46,606 bases of DNA from an uncultured Eubacteriales bacterium (GCA_900546485.1 URDK01000009.1:1-46606), one strand, 5' to 3'; positions 23,923 to 31,561 are shown, numbered from the stretch's first letter. Notes: a model not told the origin generated them from the letters alone. Program-made: numbers and translations.

Positions 23923-24997
23923 TCTCTCCGCCTCCCATCATGGAAATGAATCTTTCAAACATGCCGCTGCAGTCGAGCGGCCCGCCGTGGGCTTCGGGGT
24001 GGAACTGGAGCGAGAAGGCCCGCTTTCCGGGGTAATCGAGGCCCTCGCAGGAGCCGTCGTTGACGTTCACGAAGCGCATGACCGCGCCGGAGCCGGGAAG
24101 GGACGCGTTGTCCACAGCGTAGCCGTGGTTCTGGCTGGTGACGTAGACGCGGCCGGTCTTGAGGTCCTTCGCCGGCTGGTTGGCGCCGCGGTGACCGAAC
24201 TTCATCTTTCTGGTGCGGGCACCGGCGGCCAGGGCCATCATCTGATGACCGAGACAGATGCCGAAGGTGGGCAGGGCGTCCATCAGTATCTTTATCTGCT
24301 CGATGCTGTACTGGTTGTCGGTCGGGTCACCGGGGCCGTTGGAGAGCATAACGCCGTCGTGACCCGCGGCTATTATCTGCTCTGCAGGGGTCTTGGCGGG
24401 ATAGAGCGTGACGGCGCAGCCGCGCGCCGTCAGGCAGTCGGCAATGCTGCGCTTGTAGCCGAAGTCCAGCAGCGCGACGGAATGGCGCGCTTCTCCCCTC
24501 GGCGCGAGCAGCACCGGCTCCTTTACCGTGACCTCGTCCACAACGCCGGAGACTCGGTGCGCGCGCACGAGCTCAAGCAGCGCGTCGTCCGGCTCGGCGT
24601 TGGTAACGGCGGCGTTCATGACGCCCTTGTCGCGGATCAGCTGGGTGATGCGGCGCGTGTCCACGCCGCAGATGCCGCAGACCCCCTCCTCGCGAAGGAA
24701 GGTGTCCACATCCACCTCGGCGCGGAAGTTGGAGGGCTGGGGGCAGAACTCCCTGACCACAACGGCGCGCGCGTGGATGTGCGGACTCTCACGGTCCTCA
24801 TAGCATATGCCGTAGTTTCCGAGCATGGGAAAGGTGAAGGTGATGAGCTGGCCCCGATAGCTCGGGTCAGTCAGGCTCTCGGCGCAGCCGGTCATGCCCG
24901 TGGTGAATACAAGCTCTCCCACGCGCGTGCCGGCCGCGCCAAACCCCTCTCCTTCGAACACCATGCCGTTTTCAAGCAGCAGATAGGCCCTTGACAT
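23915..24997 (-). CDS. carA: Carbamoyl phosphate synthase small (glutaminase) subunit
   Basis: CarA (360 residues) hydrolyses glutamine and channels ammonia to CarB. The N-terminal CPSase small domain begins AYLLLENGMVFEGEGFG. The class I amidotransferase domain has the nucleophile Cys in FGICLGHQMMALA and the catalytic His/Glu in LQFHPEAHGGP. AAAGGAG (minus strand) precedes ATG 24997. A promoter and a short leader hairpin lie upstream at 25075-25134. Confidence 0.97.
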   Translation of the reverse strand: MSRAYLLLENGMVFEGEGFGAAGTRVGELVFTTGMTGCAESLTDPSYRGQLITFTFPMLGNYGICYEDRESPHIHARAVVVREFCPQPSNFRAEVDVDTFLREEGVCGICGVDTRRITQLIRDKGVMNAAVTNAEPDDALLELVRAHRVSGVVDEVTVKEPVLLAPRGEARHSVALLDFGYKRSIADCLTARGCAVTLYPAKTPAEQIIAAGHDGVMLSNGPGDPTDNQYSIEQIKILMDALPTFGICLGHQMMALAAGARTRKMKFGHRGANQPAKDLKTGRVYVTSQNHGYAVDNASLPGSGAVMRFVNVNDGSCEGLDYPGKRAFSLQFHPEAHGGPLDCSGMFERFISMMGGGENA

Positions 24998-25074
24998 CGT
25001 TAATCGGCTCCTTTCACCGCCAACGTAGGCGGAAATTCGGTGTATAACGAATAAATATTCTCATGTAAACTTAT

Positions 25075-25094
25075 AAAAATCGGGCAAAGGCCCG
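25075..25094 (-). terminator. Terminator-like hairpin in the carA leader
   Basis: Read on the minus strand, CGGGC-CTTT-GCCCG is followed by A and five T, only a few bases after the predicted start of the carAB transcript. It could act as an attenuator. No PyrR-binding consensus was recognised. Confidence 0.4.
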
Positions 25095-25105
25095 CTTGTT
25101 TAACT

Positions 25106-25134
25106 ATAATACTCGTATTATTGACACAGGTCAA
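25106..25134 (-). promoter_or_regulatory. Promoter of carAB
   Basis: TTGACC (25129-25134), a 17-base spacer and TATTAT (25106-25111) on the minus strand. The predicted start is near 25099, about 100 bases before carA. Confidence 0.75.
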
Positions 25135-25155
25135 GCGCGTTTTCAGTATTTTTTA

Positions 25156-25371
25156 TCCTTATGGCAAAGGATACAAGCGGGAGACTAAACGTGAATAATA
25201 ATTTTGCAATATTCACTAACCTCAGCAAATATCGGGACTTGACAGGCAGTGACGGCTGTGATAGATTATCTGTGCCTAAGTGTGTTAATACAATTAGTAC
25301 ACATAGTGTTTTGACGCATTTAATCAAATCTTAAGCTCCAGTTGAATTTGTTTTTAAAAATTTGAGCTTAA
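25156..25371. promoter_or_regulatory. Inverted-repeat-rich control region between carA and the GT2 gene
   Basis: The 404-base gap 24998-25401 is AT-rich and without a credible gene. Besides the carAB promoter it holds inverted repeats TATCCTT/AAGGATA (25155-25175), GTGAATA/TATTCAC (25191-25197 and 25210-25216), TGTGT/ACACA (25281-25285 and 25299-25303) and TTAAGCTC/GAGCTTAA (25331-25338 and 25364-25371). The last pair lies in the 5' leader of the glycosyltransferase gene, so it could be an RNA stem. Functions are not known. Confidence 0.4.
25239..25267 (+). promoter_or_regulatory. Promoter of the GT2 gene
   Basis: A consensus TTGACA (25239-25244), a 17-base spacer and TAGATT (25262-25267). 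The transcript would have a leader of about 125 bases before ATG 25402. Confidence 0.6.
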
Positions 25372-25401
25372 AATGATGGACAGATGGGAGGGACATCTGC
25401 A

Positions 25402-26679
25402 ATGGAAACTGTAAAGCTGATAAACTTTATAATTTCAATAGTGTTCATAGTGTGCTATACGTACCAGTTTCTCTATATACTTGTCCCCTTCGTGGTGAAG
25501 GACAAGCGTAAGGCGGAGGCCAAGGGACATCGCTATGCTGTACTGATATCTGCCAGGAACGAGGAAGCGGTCATCGGCAACCTTATAGAGAGCATCAAGC
25601 GCCAGAACTATGACGGCGGTCTTGTGACCACCTTTGTCGTGGCGGACAACTGCACGGACGAGACCGCCCGTGTCGCGGCCGAGGCCGGGGCCATAGTATT
25701 TGAGCGTTTCGACACGGCAAACGTGGGCAAGGGTTATGCGCTCAACTATCTCCTCCGCCGCATAGATGAGCTTTTCCCTGAGCGGCCCTTCGACGCCTAC
25801 TTCGTCTTCGACGCGGACAACGTGCTCGAGGAGAACTACATAGAGGAGATGAACAAGGTCTTCTCCCAGGGCTATGAGATAGTCACCAGCTACCGCAACT
25901 CCAAGAACTTCGGCGACAACTGGATATCCTCCGGCTACGCGCTGTGGTTCCTGCGCGAGTCGCAGTTCCTGAACCACGCCCGCATGAAGCTAGGCACGAG
26001 CTGCGCAGTTTCCGGCACAGGCTTCATGTTTTCGCAGAAGGTGCTCGACGAATGTGGCGGCTGGAACTTCCACCTGCTGACCGAGGACATCGAGTTCACC
26101 GTCCACAACGTGGTGCGCGGCCTCAAGATAGGCTACTGTCACGACGCCGTGCTCTACGACGAGCAGCCCACGGGCTTCCGCCAGTCTTGGCGGCAGCGTC
26201 TGCGCTGGGCCAGGGGCTATCTACAGGTGTTTGGCAAGTACGGCAAGGACCTCCTGCGCGGCATAGCGCACGGCAGCTTCTCCTGCTTTGACATGACCAT
26301 GAACATTATGCCCGCGGCCATACTCACCTTTGTCGGCGTGTTTGCAAACGGCGTAGCAGCGGTGTACGGCCTTGTCGCCGGACAGGATATCAGCATAGTG
26401 GGAGAGTCCCTGCTCTCCATGCTGGTGAATACCTACTTTACCCTGCTCGTGATAGGCGGTTCCGCCACCATAAGTGAGTGGAAGCGTATCTACGCGCCGA
26501 CGTGGAAGAAGGTCGTGTACACCTTCACCTTCCCAATCTTCATGTTCACCTATATTCCCATATCCTTCGCCGCGCTCTTTGCCCGCCGCGTGACCTGGAA
26601 GCCGATCGCCCACACCCGTTCGGCCTCCCTGGCGGACATACGCGCTGCGGCCGAGACCCTGAGCGGCCGCACGGCCTGA
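25402..26679 (+). CDS. Membrane glycosyltransferase, family 2 (processive type)
   Basis: This 425-residue GT2 enzyme has one N-terminal membrane helix (LINFIISIVFIVCYTYQFLYIL), a cytoplasmic GT-A domain and three or so C-terminal membrane segments. Catalytic motifs: ISARNEEAVIGNLI, VVADNCTDE, the DxD-like FDADN, the TEDIEF acid motif, and QRLRWARG (QxxRW), the last typical of polysaccharide-extending enzymes such as cellulose and hyaluronan synthases. The sugar and product are unknown; an exopolysaccharide or cell-wall glycan is a reasonable guess. ATG 25402 is preferred to ATG 25384 because GGGAGGG (25386-25392) lies between them at ideal distance. It stands alone, with a long regulated leader. 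Confidence 0.88.
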   Translation: METVKLINFIISIVFIVCYTYQFLYILVPFVVKDKRKAEAKGHRYAVLISARNEEAVIGNLIESIKRQNYDGGLVTTFVVADNCTDETARVAAEAGAIVFERFDTANVGKGYALNYLLRRIDELFPERPFDAYFVFDADNVLEENYIEEMNKVFSQGYEIVTSYRNSKNFGDNWISSGYALWFLRESQFLNHARMKLGTSCAVSGTGFMFSQKVLDECGGWNFHLLTEDIEFTVHNVVRGLKIGYCHDAVLYDEQPTGFRQSWRQRLRWARGYLQVFGKYGKDLLRGIAHGSFSCFDMTMNIMPAAILTFVGVFANGVAAVYGLVAGQDISIVGESLLSMLVNTYFTLLVIGGSATISEWKRIYAPTWKKVVYTFTFPIFMFTYIPISFAALFARRVTWKPIAHTRSASLADIRAAAETLSGRTA

Positions 26680-26789
26680 GCCGGCGCTCACATCCCCCTT
26701 CTGCCCTGCCTTCCACGGCGGGGCAGATATATGTGAAAAGTAGCTAATTAATTAACAAACATTATAGTCAATTTATTCACAATATATTG

Positions 26790-26818
26790 TTGACATTTTA
26801 ACAATGCCGTGCTATATT
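26790..26818 (+). promoter_or_regulatory. Strong promoter of the 64-residue gene
   Basis: Consensus TTGACA (26790-26795), 17 bases, TATATT (26813-26818), in an AT-rich run that stands out from the GC-rich flanks. Confidence 0.8.
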
Positions 26819-26859
26819 ATAAGCGAACAGGGGGACGCCCCCAGAAAGGAGCATCTGCT

Positions 26860-27054
26860 ATGAGAATCGTTCAGGGCAATGGAGTCAACTACGAAGTCAG
26901 GGGCATTCACGAAGAGGAGGCCGCCGTCACTCTCGCCGAGGGGCTGACGCAGGTCAGCAAGCGCCGCAATGCCTACGTGGACAGCAATCTTGACGTGGTC
27001 ATAAATGATATCCGCAGCGGATACGGTGTGGAGGTAAGGACGGTCCTGCAATAA
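26860..27054 (+). CDS. Small conserved-looking protein, 64 residues, unknown function
   Basis: ATG 26860 has a good ribosome site (AAAGGAG at 26845-26851). The gene has its own near-consensus promoter and its own terminator, so it is a complete single-gene unit. The protein is soluble and begins MRIVQGNGVNYEVRGIHEEEAA. A helix-like middle (VTLAEGLTQVSKRRNA) and a strand-rich end (YVDSNLDVVINDIRSGYGVEVRTVLQ) follow. No cysteine, no signal peptide, no family recognised. An in-frame ATG at 26809 lies before the -10 and is not used. Confidence 0.7.
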   Translation: MRIVQGNGVNYEVRGIHEEEAAVTLAEGLTQVSKRRNAYVDSNLDVVINDIRSGYGVEVRTVLQ

Positions 27055-27078
27055 GCGGGTCCTCAATTTGAATATCAC

Positions 27079-27110
27079 ATGCGCACGGTGAAACGCCGTG
27101 CGCATTTTTT
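27079..27110 (+). terminator. Terminator of the 64-residue gene
   Basis: ATGCGCACGG, a seven-base loop and its exact complement, followed by TTTTT. Confidence 0.92.
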
Positions 27111-27126
27111 ATCTGCGCATGGCCGC

Positions 27127-27160
27127 AAAAAAGCCGTCCGGCAAATGCCGGACGGCTTTT
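27127..27160 (-). terminator. Terminator of gap
   Basis: AAAAGCCGTCCGGC, loop AAAT and its complement (27129-27160), with a run of six T on the minus strand, 11 bases after the gap stop. Confidence 0.92.
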
Positions 27161-27170
27161 AAATCTGCGA

Positions 27171-28184
27171 TTACTTGTTGCGGACGCTGTCGATATAAGC
27201 GGTGAGGTCGAGCATCTTGTTGGAGAAGCCCCACTCGTTGTCATACCAGGCGACGAGCTTGACGAAGTTGGGGTTCAGGCCGATGCCGGCCTTGGCGTCG
27301 AAGATGGAGGTGTGGGGATCGGTGCGGAAGTCGGAGGAAACGACCTCCTCGTCGGTGTAAGCCATGACACCGGCCATCGGGCCCTCGGCGGCCTCCTTGA
27401 CGGCGGCGCAGATCTCATCGTAGCTGGCGCCCTTCTCGAGGCGGCAGGTCAGGTCGACGATGGAGACGTCGGCACTGGGGATACGCATGGACATGCCGGT
27501 CAGCTTGCCCTTGAGCTCGGGGATGACCTTGCCGACAGCCTTGGCGGCACCGGTGGTGGAGGGGATGATGTTCTCGAAGCAGCTGCGGCTCAGGCGCCAG
27601 TTCTTCTTGGAGAAGGCGTCAACGACGTTCTGGGTGGCGGTACCGGCGTGGACGGTGGTCATGAGACCCTCGATGATGCCGAACTTGTCGTTAATGACCT
27701 TGGCGAGAGGAGCCAGGCAGTTGGTGGTGCAGGAGGCGTTGGAAACGACGGTCATGCTGGGATCATACTTGTCCAGGTTGACGCCGCAGACGAACATCGG
27801 GGTGTCGTCCTTGGAGGGGCCGGAGAGAACAACGACCTTGGCGCCAGCGTCGAGGTGCGGCTGGGCAGCTTCCTTGGTCAGGAACTTGCCGGTGCACTCG
27901 AGGACGTAGTCAACGCCCAGCTCGCCCCAGGGCAGAGTGGACGGATCGCGGCTGTTGAGGAGCTTGACGTTCTTGCCGTTGACAACGAGGTTGCCGTCGA
28001 CGACCTCGACGGTGCCGTTGAAGCGGCCGTGGACGGAGTCGAACTTGGTGACGTAGGCGAGCTGCTCGGGAGTCTTGTCGGGGGCGTTCACGGCGACTAT
28101 CTCGATATCGTCGCGGACGATGCCGGCGCGGAAGACCAGACGGCCGATGCGGCCGAAGCCATTGATGCCAATTCTGATGCTCAT
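27171..28184 (-). CDS. gap: Glyceraldehyde-3-phosphate dehydrogenase, type I
   Basis: GAPDH (337 residues) oxidises glyceraldehyde 3-phosphate with NAD+ and phosphate in glycolysis. The N-terminal NAD fold IRIGINGFGRIGRLVFRA, the catalytic SNASCTTNCLAPL (Cys about 153) and the C-terminal WYDNEWGFSNKMLDL are all present. ATG 28184 is preferred over the in-frame ATG 28199, because GGAGG (28192-28196) lies between them at eight bases from the later start. It is a single-gene unit with promoter, candidate operator and terminator; no cggR or pgk is adjacent. Confidence 0.97.
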   Translation of the reverse strand: MSIRIGINGFGRIGRLVFRAGIVRDDIEIVAVNAPDKTPEQLAYVTKFDSVHGRFNGTVEVVDGNLVVNGKNVKLLNSRDPSTLPWGELGVDYVLECTGKFLTKEAAQPHLDAGAKVVVLSGPSKDDTPMFVCGVNLDKYDPSMTVVSNASCTTNCLAPLAKVINDKFGIIEGLMTTVHAGTATQNVVDAFSKKNWRLSRSCFENIIPSTTGAAKAVGKVIPELKGKLTGMSMRIPSADVSIVDLTCRLEKGASYDEICAAVKEAAEGPMAGVMAYTDEEVVSSDFRTDPHTSIFDAKAGIGLNPNFVKLVAWYDNEWGFSNKMLDLTAYIDSVRNK

Positions 28185-28233
28185 TTGAAATTCCTCCATA
28201 TCTGAAAATGTAATGAACCGGTTTTATTTTTGC

Positions 28234-28269
28234 CGGATGTATTCTATAACATCCGCCCGGAAATTTCAA
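28234..28269 (-). promoter_or_regulatory. gap promoter with overlapping palindromic operator candidate
   Basis: Minus strand TTGAAA (28264-28269), 17 bases, TAGAAT (28241-28246). Perfect seven-base arms CGGATGT (28234-28240) and ACATCCG (28249-28255) frame the -10 box, as expected for a repressor site. Confidence 0.65.
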
Positions 28270-28425
28270 TACCATATTTGCAATATTCTAAACATTCCAT
28301 ACGTTTTGTACTAAACTTGCCATATTTTTTCGGGTGCGGGGGCGGGGTTCCGGCATATCATATATGAGTGGGATGCGGCTGCACAGAAAAATTCGCCGCA
28401 AAACGGCAGCGTTCGACTGAAATAG

Positions 28426-28454
28426 TTGTATTGGGCGGGGGAATTTGATATTAT
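28426..28454 (+). promoter_or_regulatory. Promoter of the histidine-kinase-like gene
   Basis: TTGTAT (28426-28431), 17 bases, TATTAT (28449-28454), leaving a leader of about 22 bases before ATG 28483. Confidence 0.6.
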
Positions 28455-28482
28455 GTGTAAAACTTTGCGCGAGAGGTCGAAC

Positions 28483-29538
28483 ATGAGAGAGCTTACCGAA
28501 GGCGTGGCAAGGCTTTTTGAATCCGCGCTCGAGCCTGTGATAGGCACGGACGGGGAAAAAATATTGTTTATGAATCCCGCGGCCACCGCGACTTTCGGCG
28601 CGCATACGGGAGAGGATTTTTCTGCCCTGCTGCCGGAGACGGTGCGAGAACTGGGACCGGGTCAGGTGGCGGCGGTCACGCTATGCGGAAAGCGTGTCTC
28701 GCTGCGTTCAAGTTCTGCCGGAGGCCTGACGGTGTACTTTGCCGCCGTTGAGGAGCCTGCTCCGGCGCTCCCGAAGCGCGCGGGTTTTCTTCCGGAGCTG
28801 CGCGGTCTGCTGAACGCACTCAAGCTCGCAGCCAACCGCTTGAGCGAGGCGGCCGAGACAGCCGGTGACCCCAAAAGCGCCGAGCGTGCCTCCCTGGTCC
28901 AGCATACCTGTGCCCAGATCCAGCGCCTGGTCGGCAACGTCTCGCTGGCGGAGGACATTGAAAAGGGTGCGTTCTGTTTCAGGCCCGAAACCCTGGACCT
29001 TGACGAGCTCTGCCGGAACACGGTATGGACGACCGAGTATTTTGCGCGCAGTCGGGGAATAGAGGTCGTGTATTCCGGCCCCGAAGAACCTGTGTGGATA
29101 AGCGCGGACCGGACGATGATGGAGATACTGCTCCTGAACCTCATCTCCAACAGCCTTCTGCACCTTGGCGAAGGCGGAAAGCTTGAGGTTAATCTCGCGC
29201 GCCTGGGCGAACGCCTGGTGCTCGCGGTGAACGATACCGGCTGCGGTATGACGCAGGATGAGCTGGCGCGGCTCTTTACGGGCGGGGCATCAGGCCTCGG
29301 CCTGGGCCTGAGGCTCGTGCGCGATATAGCCGAGCTGCACGGCGGGGCTTTCATAATCGAAGGCCGCGAGGGCCGCGGCGCCTCGGCAAGAGTCATGCTC
29401 CCGGCGAATATCGGGTCGGGCAGCGGCATTTTCAGAAGCTCGAGCGCCAGCTCCGGTCCGGACAGCATGAGCACACTGCTGGTCCAGCTCTCGACCTGGC
29501 TCTCGTCCGGGGATTACGACCATAGACTCATGGATTAA
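28483..29538 (+). CDS. Histidine-kinase-like protein lacking the phospho-acceptor His
   Basis: This 351-residue soluble protein has a PAS-like N-terminus (about 10-90, PVIGTDGEKILFMNPAATATFG), a helical dimerisation region (about 105-170) and a HATPase_c domain (about 190-320). The ATPase motifs are intact: N-box NLISNSLLHLGEGG, G1 DTGCGMT and G2 GLGLGLRLVRDIAELHGG. In the H-box, where kinases have HELRTPLN, the sequence is PELRGLLN: the His is Pro, so normal autophosphorylation cannot occur there. No response regulator is adjacent. It could be an ATP-dependent sensor or scaffold. ATG 28483 fits the promoter and has GAGAGG in front; the longer frame begins inside the promoter. Probably co-transcribed with rqcP. 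Confidence 0.8.
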   Translation: MRELTEGVARLFESALEPVIGTDGEKILFMNPAATATFGAHTGEDFSALLPETVRELGPGQVAAVTLCGKRVSLRSSSAGGLTVYFAAVEEPAPALPKRAGFLPELRGLLNALKLAANRLSEAAETAGDPKSAERASLVQHTCAQIQRLVGNVSLAEDIEKGAFCFRPETLDLDELCRNTVWTTEYFARSRGIEVVYSGPEEPVWISADRTMMEILLLNLISNSLLHLGEGGKLEVNLARLGERLVLAVNDTGCGMTQDELARLFTGGASGLGLGLRLVRDIAELHGGAFIIEGREGRGASARVMLPANIGSGSGIFRSSSASSGPDSMSTLLVQLSTWLSSGDYDHRLMD

Positions 29539-29554
29539 AAGGAGGTCTGCACAC

Positions 29555-29797
29555 ATGCGGCTCGACAAATATCTCAAGGTATCCCGGCTCATAAAGCGCC
29601 GTACCGTGGCCAACGAGGCCTGCGACGGCGGTCGCGTTAGCCTCAACGGCAAGGTCGCCAAGGCCGGGGCCGAGGTGAAGCCGGGAGACATCATAGAGGT
29701 CACCTTCGGACAGCACAGTCTGAAGGTGGAGGTGGTCTCCGTTTCGGAGAACGCCACCAAGGCCGGCGCGCCGGCGATGTACCGGGAGCTTGTATAG
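29555..29797 (+). CDS. rqcP: RqcP (YabO) S4-domain ribosome quality control protein
   Basis: This 80-residue S4 RNA-binding protein begins MRLDKYLKVSRLIKRRTVANEACDGGRVSLNGK, nearly the signature of Bacillus YabO/RqcP, which stabilises peptidyl-tRNA on 50S subunits during RqcH-dependent C-terminal tailing. Its length matches the family. AAGGAGG (29538-29544) overlaps the stop of the kinase-like gene. Hsp15, the proteobacterial heat-shock S4 protein, is the other related family, but the size fits RqcP. Confidence 0.9.
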   Translation: MRLDKYLKVSRLIKRRTVANEACDGGRVSLNGKVAKAGAEVKPGDIIEVTFGQHSLKVEVVSVSENATKAGAPAMYRELV

Positions 29798-29858
29798 GTC
29801 AAACCAGAACCAAAAGTGTTCGGAAACCATCATATTTGTGAAAAATGGCGCAAAACGC

Positions 29859-29886
29859 TTGCAATTTTTCCTACCTCTGTTATACT
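29859..29886 (+). promoter_or_regulatory. Promoter of the flavodoxin-like gene
   Basis: TTGCAA (29859-29864), 16 bases, TATACT (29881-29886), about 42 bases before ATG 29929. Confidence 0.6.
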
Positions 29887-29928
29887 ATTTGATAGTAGTT
29901 TGTCAGACCGATTCTTGAAAGGGGTAAT

Positions 29929-30426
29929 ATGATGATAATAGTCTACAAGTCCAACACCGGCTATACCGAGCAGTACGCAAAACTCCTTGGCGAGGCGCTG
30001 GACATGCCCTCGTACAGCCTGGATAATGTTCCGAAGTGCCACAAAGGTGGGGAAGTCATCTTCCTCGGCTGGCTCTTTGCGGGCAATATCGTGGGCTACA
30101 AGAAAGCGGCGAAGCTCTACAAGGTCAGGTGCGCCTGCGGCGTCGGCATGGGCGCCCCGACTCCCGAGCTTGTCCCGGGTTTCCGCGCCAAGATGGGCAT
30201 TCCGCAGACTACGGCGGTGTTTTATCTCCAGGGCGGCTTTGACATCAACAAGCTCAAGGGCCCCATGAAGCTGATAATGAAGGTGAAGTGCAAGGAGATT
30301 GCCGGCCGCCTGAGCGTCCGCGCGGAGCTCAGCCCCGAGGAACAGGCCACCTTGGACATGACCAAGCGCGCCGTCTCCTGCGTCAGCCGCGAGAATCTCG
30401 CCGAGGTCATCGCCTGGTACAAGTGA
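29929..30426 (+). CDS. Flavodoxin-like protein
   Basis: The 165-residue protein opens with a flavodoxin-type strand and phosphate loop (MIIVYKSNTGYTEQYAKLLGEAL), where SNTGYTEQ matches the FMN phosphate-binding pattern (T/S)xTGxT. It continues with VIFLGWLFAGNIVGYKKA, the usual loop over the flavin. The middle has CACGVGMG and a Lys-rich patch (LKGPMKLIMKVKCKEIAG). Likely an FMN electron carrier or a menaquinone-free relative of the HemG-type flavodoxins; the partner is unknown. AAAGGGG at 29918-29924 is the ribosome site. Single-gene unit. Confidence 0.8.
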   Translation: MMIIVYKSNTGYTEQYAKLLGEALDMPSYSLDNVPKCHKGGEVIFLGWLFAGNIVGYKKAAKLYKVRCACGVGMGAPTPELVPGFRAKMGIPQTTAVFYLQGGFDINKLKGPMKLIMKVKCKEIAGRLSVRAELSPEEQATLDMTKRAVSCVSRENLAEVIAWYK

Positions 30427-30435
30427 TCACTAAGG

Positions 30436-30470
30436 AAAAACCGCCGCATCCATTTGATGCGGCGGTTTTT
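30436..30470. terminator. Bidirectional terminator between flavodoxin-like and nucleotidyltransferase genes
   Basis: AAAAACCGCCGCATC, loop CATTT and the exact complement form a 15-base-pair stem with A/T runs at both ends. The stop codon of the minus-strand gene (30470-30472) touches its T-run. Confidence 0.93.
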
Positions 30471-31540
30471 TATTTTTCCCCCTCCCGGGCTTCGGAGCCC
30501 TCGTCGGATTCAAGTCGCTGGACCATGTCGCCGAGCGCGTCGGCCAGGCGGCCGGAGAAGTCCTCGTCATCAGCGGCGGTCTCGATGCACAGCTCGTCTG
30601 CGTCGGGAGCGGGCGAGACCCGCAGCGCGCAGTGGCCGGAGCGGAGCACGACGCCGTCGTCGAGCGCGGCGCCCGCCTCCATCATGGCGCCGGAGACGGC
30701 ACGCATGAGCCTTGCCCTGTCGCGGCAGGCGACGCGCCGCTCTGTTCGGGAGCGGCCCTCGAGCGGCGCCCGCTCGGAGCGCTCCGCGGGCGCGGCCTTC
30801 TCAAAGGGCGCGTCCGGCAGACGCAACGCGCCGTCGAGCGCGTCGAGACAGCACTGGAAATAGGCCCTCGGAGTGCCCACGTCACACCAGTAGCCCGGCA
30901 TAACCGCACCGTGTATCTCTTCGCCGGCGTCCATGAGCTTTGGAAAGAGGTCTGAGGCGAAGTCGAAGCTCTCGCCCTCAGGCACAAGCTCCATCGCGCG
31001 CGGCTCTATGACGTAGATGCCCGTGTTGACAAGGTTGGTGACAACACGCTCCCAGGGCGGCTTTTCGATGAAGCAGCGGACGCTGCCGTCCGCGTCGGGC
31101 ACGACGAGCCCGTAGCGAAGCGGGTCCGGACTCTCGTAGAGCGCCATCGTCACCGCCGCGCCGGAGCGCGCGTGCTCGTCCGCGAGGCGGCGGAGGTCAA
31201 AGTCGCAGGCCGCGTCCCCGCTCAGGACGAGGAATGGTTCATCGCCGATGAAGTCCGTGCAGTTTTTTACCCCGCCGGCAGTGCCGAGGGGCTTGTCTTC
31301 TATCCTCCAGCTGAGGTGGACGCCGAAGTCCTCCCCGCCGCCAAAATGCGAGAGTATGGGCGCGGGGTTGTAGCCGAGCGTGGCGCAGATATCCGTGATT
31401 CCGTTTTCGCGCAGCAGTTCTACTGTGCGCTCCATCAGCGGCTTTCCGAGCAGCGGCACCATTGGCTTGGGCAGCTCTCCCGTAACAGCCTTGAGGCGCC
31501 GGCCCTCGCCGCCGGCCATAATAACAGCTTTCATGCCCAT
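30470..31540 (-). CDS. Sugar-phosphate nucleotidyltransferase with a remnant phosphomannomutase domain IV
   Basis: The first 235 residues are an NTP-transferase (GT-A-like) domain: KAVIMAGGEGRRLKAVTGELPKPMVPLLGKPL (nucleotide loop), TLGYNPAPI, DKPLGTAGGVKN, LVLSGDAACDFD (metal-binding Asp), FIEKPPWE and VNTGIYV. It should make an NDP-sugar, GDP-mannose-like or similar. Residues about 265-340 (RARLMRAVSG to VSPAPDADELCIETAADDEDF) resemble the last domain of phosphomannomutases. In full-length two-enzyme relatives of about 800 residues, a beta-helix and three more mutase domains lie between. At 356 residues this form lacks them, and with them the mutase active site. Start 31540 or 31534; neither has a clear ribosome site. 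Confidence 0.82.
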   Translation of the reverse strand: MGMKAVIMAGGEGRRLKAVTGELPKPMVPLLGKPLMERTVELLRENGITDICATLGYNPAPILSHFGGGEDFGVHLSWRIEDKPLGTAGGVKNCTDFIGDEPFLVLSGDAACDFDLRRLADEHARSGAAVTMALYESPDPLRYGLVVPDADGSVRCFIEKPPWERVVTNLVNTGIYVIEPRAMELVPEGESFDFASDLFPKLMDAGEEIHGAVMPGYWCDVGTPRAYFQCCLDALDGALRLPDAPFEKAAPAERSERAPLEGRSRTERRVACRDRARLMRAVSGAMMEAGAALDDGVVLRSGHCALRVSPAPDADELCIETAADDEDFSGRLADALGDMVQRLESDEGSEAREGEK

Positions 31541-31561
31541 ATTATTTGACGCTGGCCGAGA

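Noticed and set aside
21397..23949. 850-residue plus-strand open frame
   Set aside because: It is antisense to carB, which has full family motifs; the long frame is a by-product of GC-rich codon use and shows low-complexity Ala/Gly/Val/Asp composition.
25000..25100. PyrR-binding leader before carAB
   Set aside because: The conserved PyrR anti-antiterminator sequence was not found; only a short terminator-like hairpin is present.
25118..25327. 69-residue minus-strand frame between carA and the GT2 gene
   Set aside because: It has only a TTG start without a ribosome site and contains the carAB and GT2 promoters, so the region is better read as regulatory.
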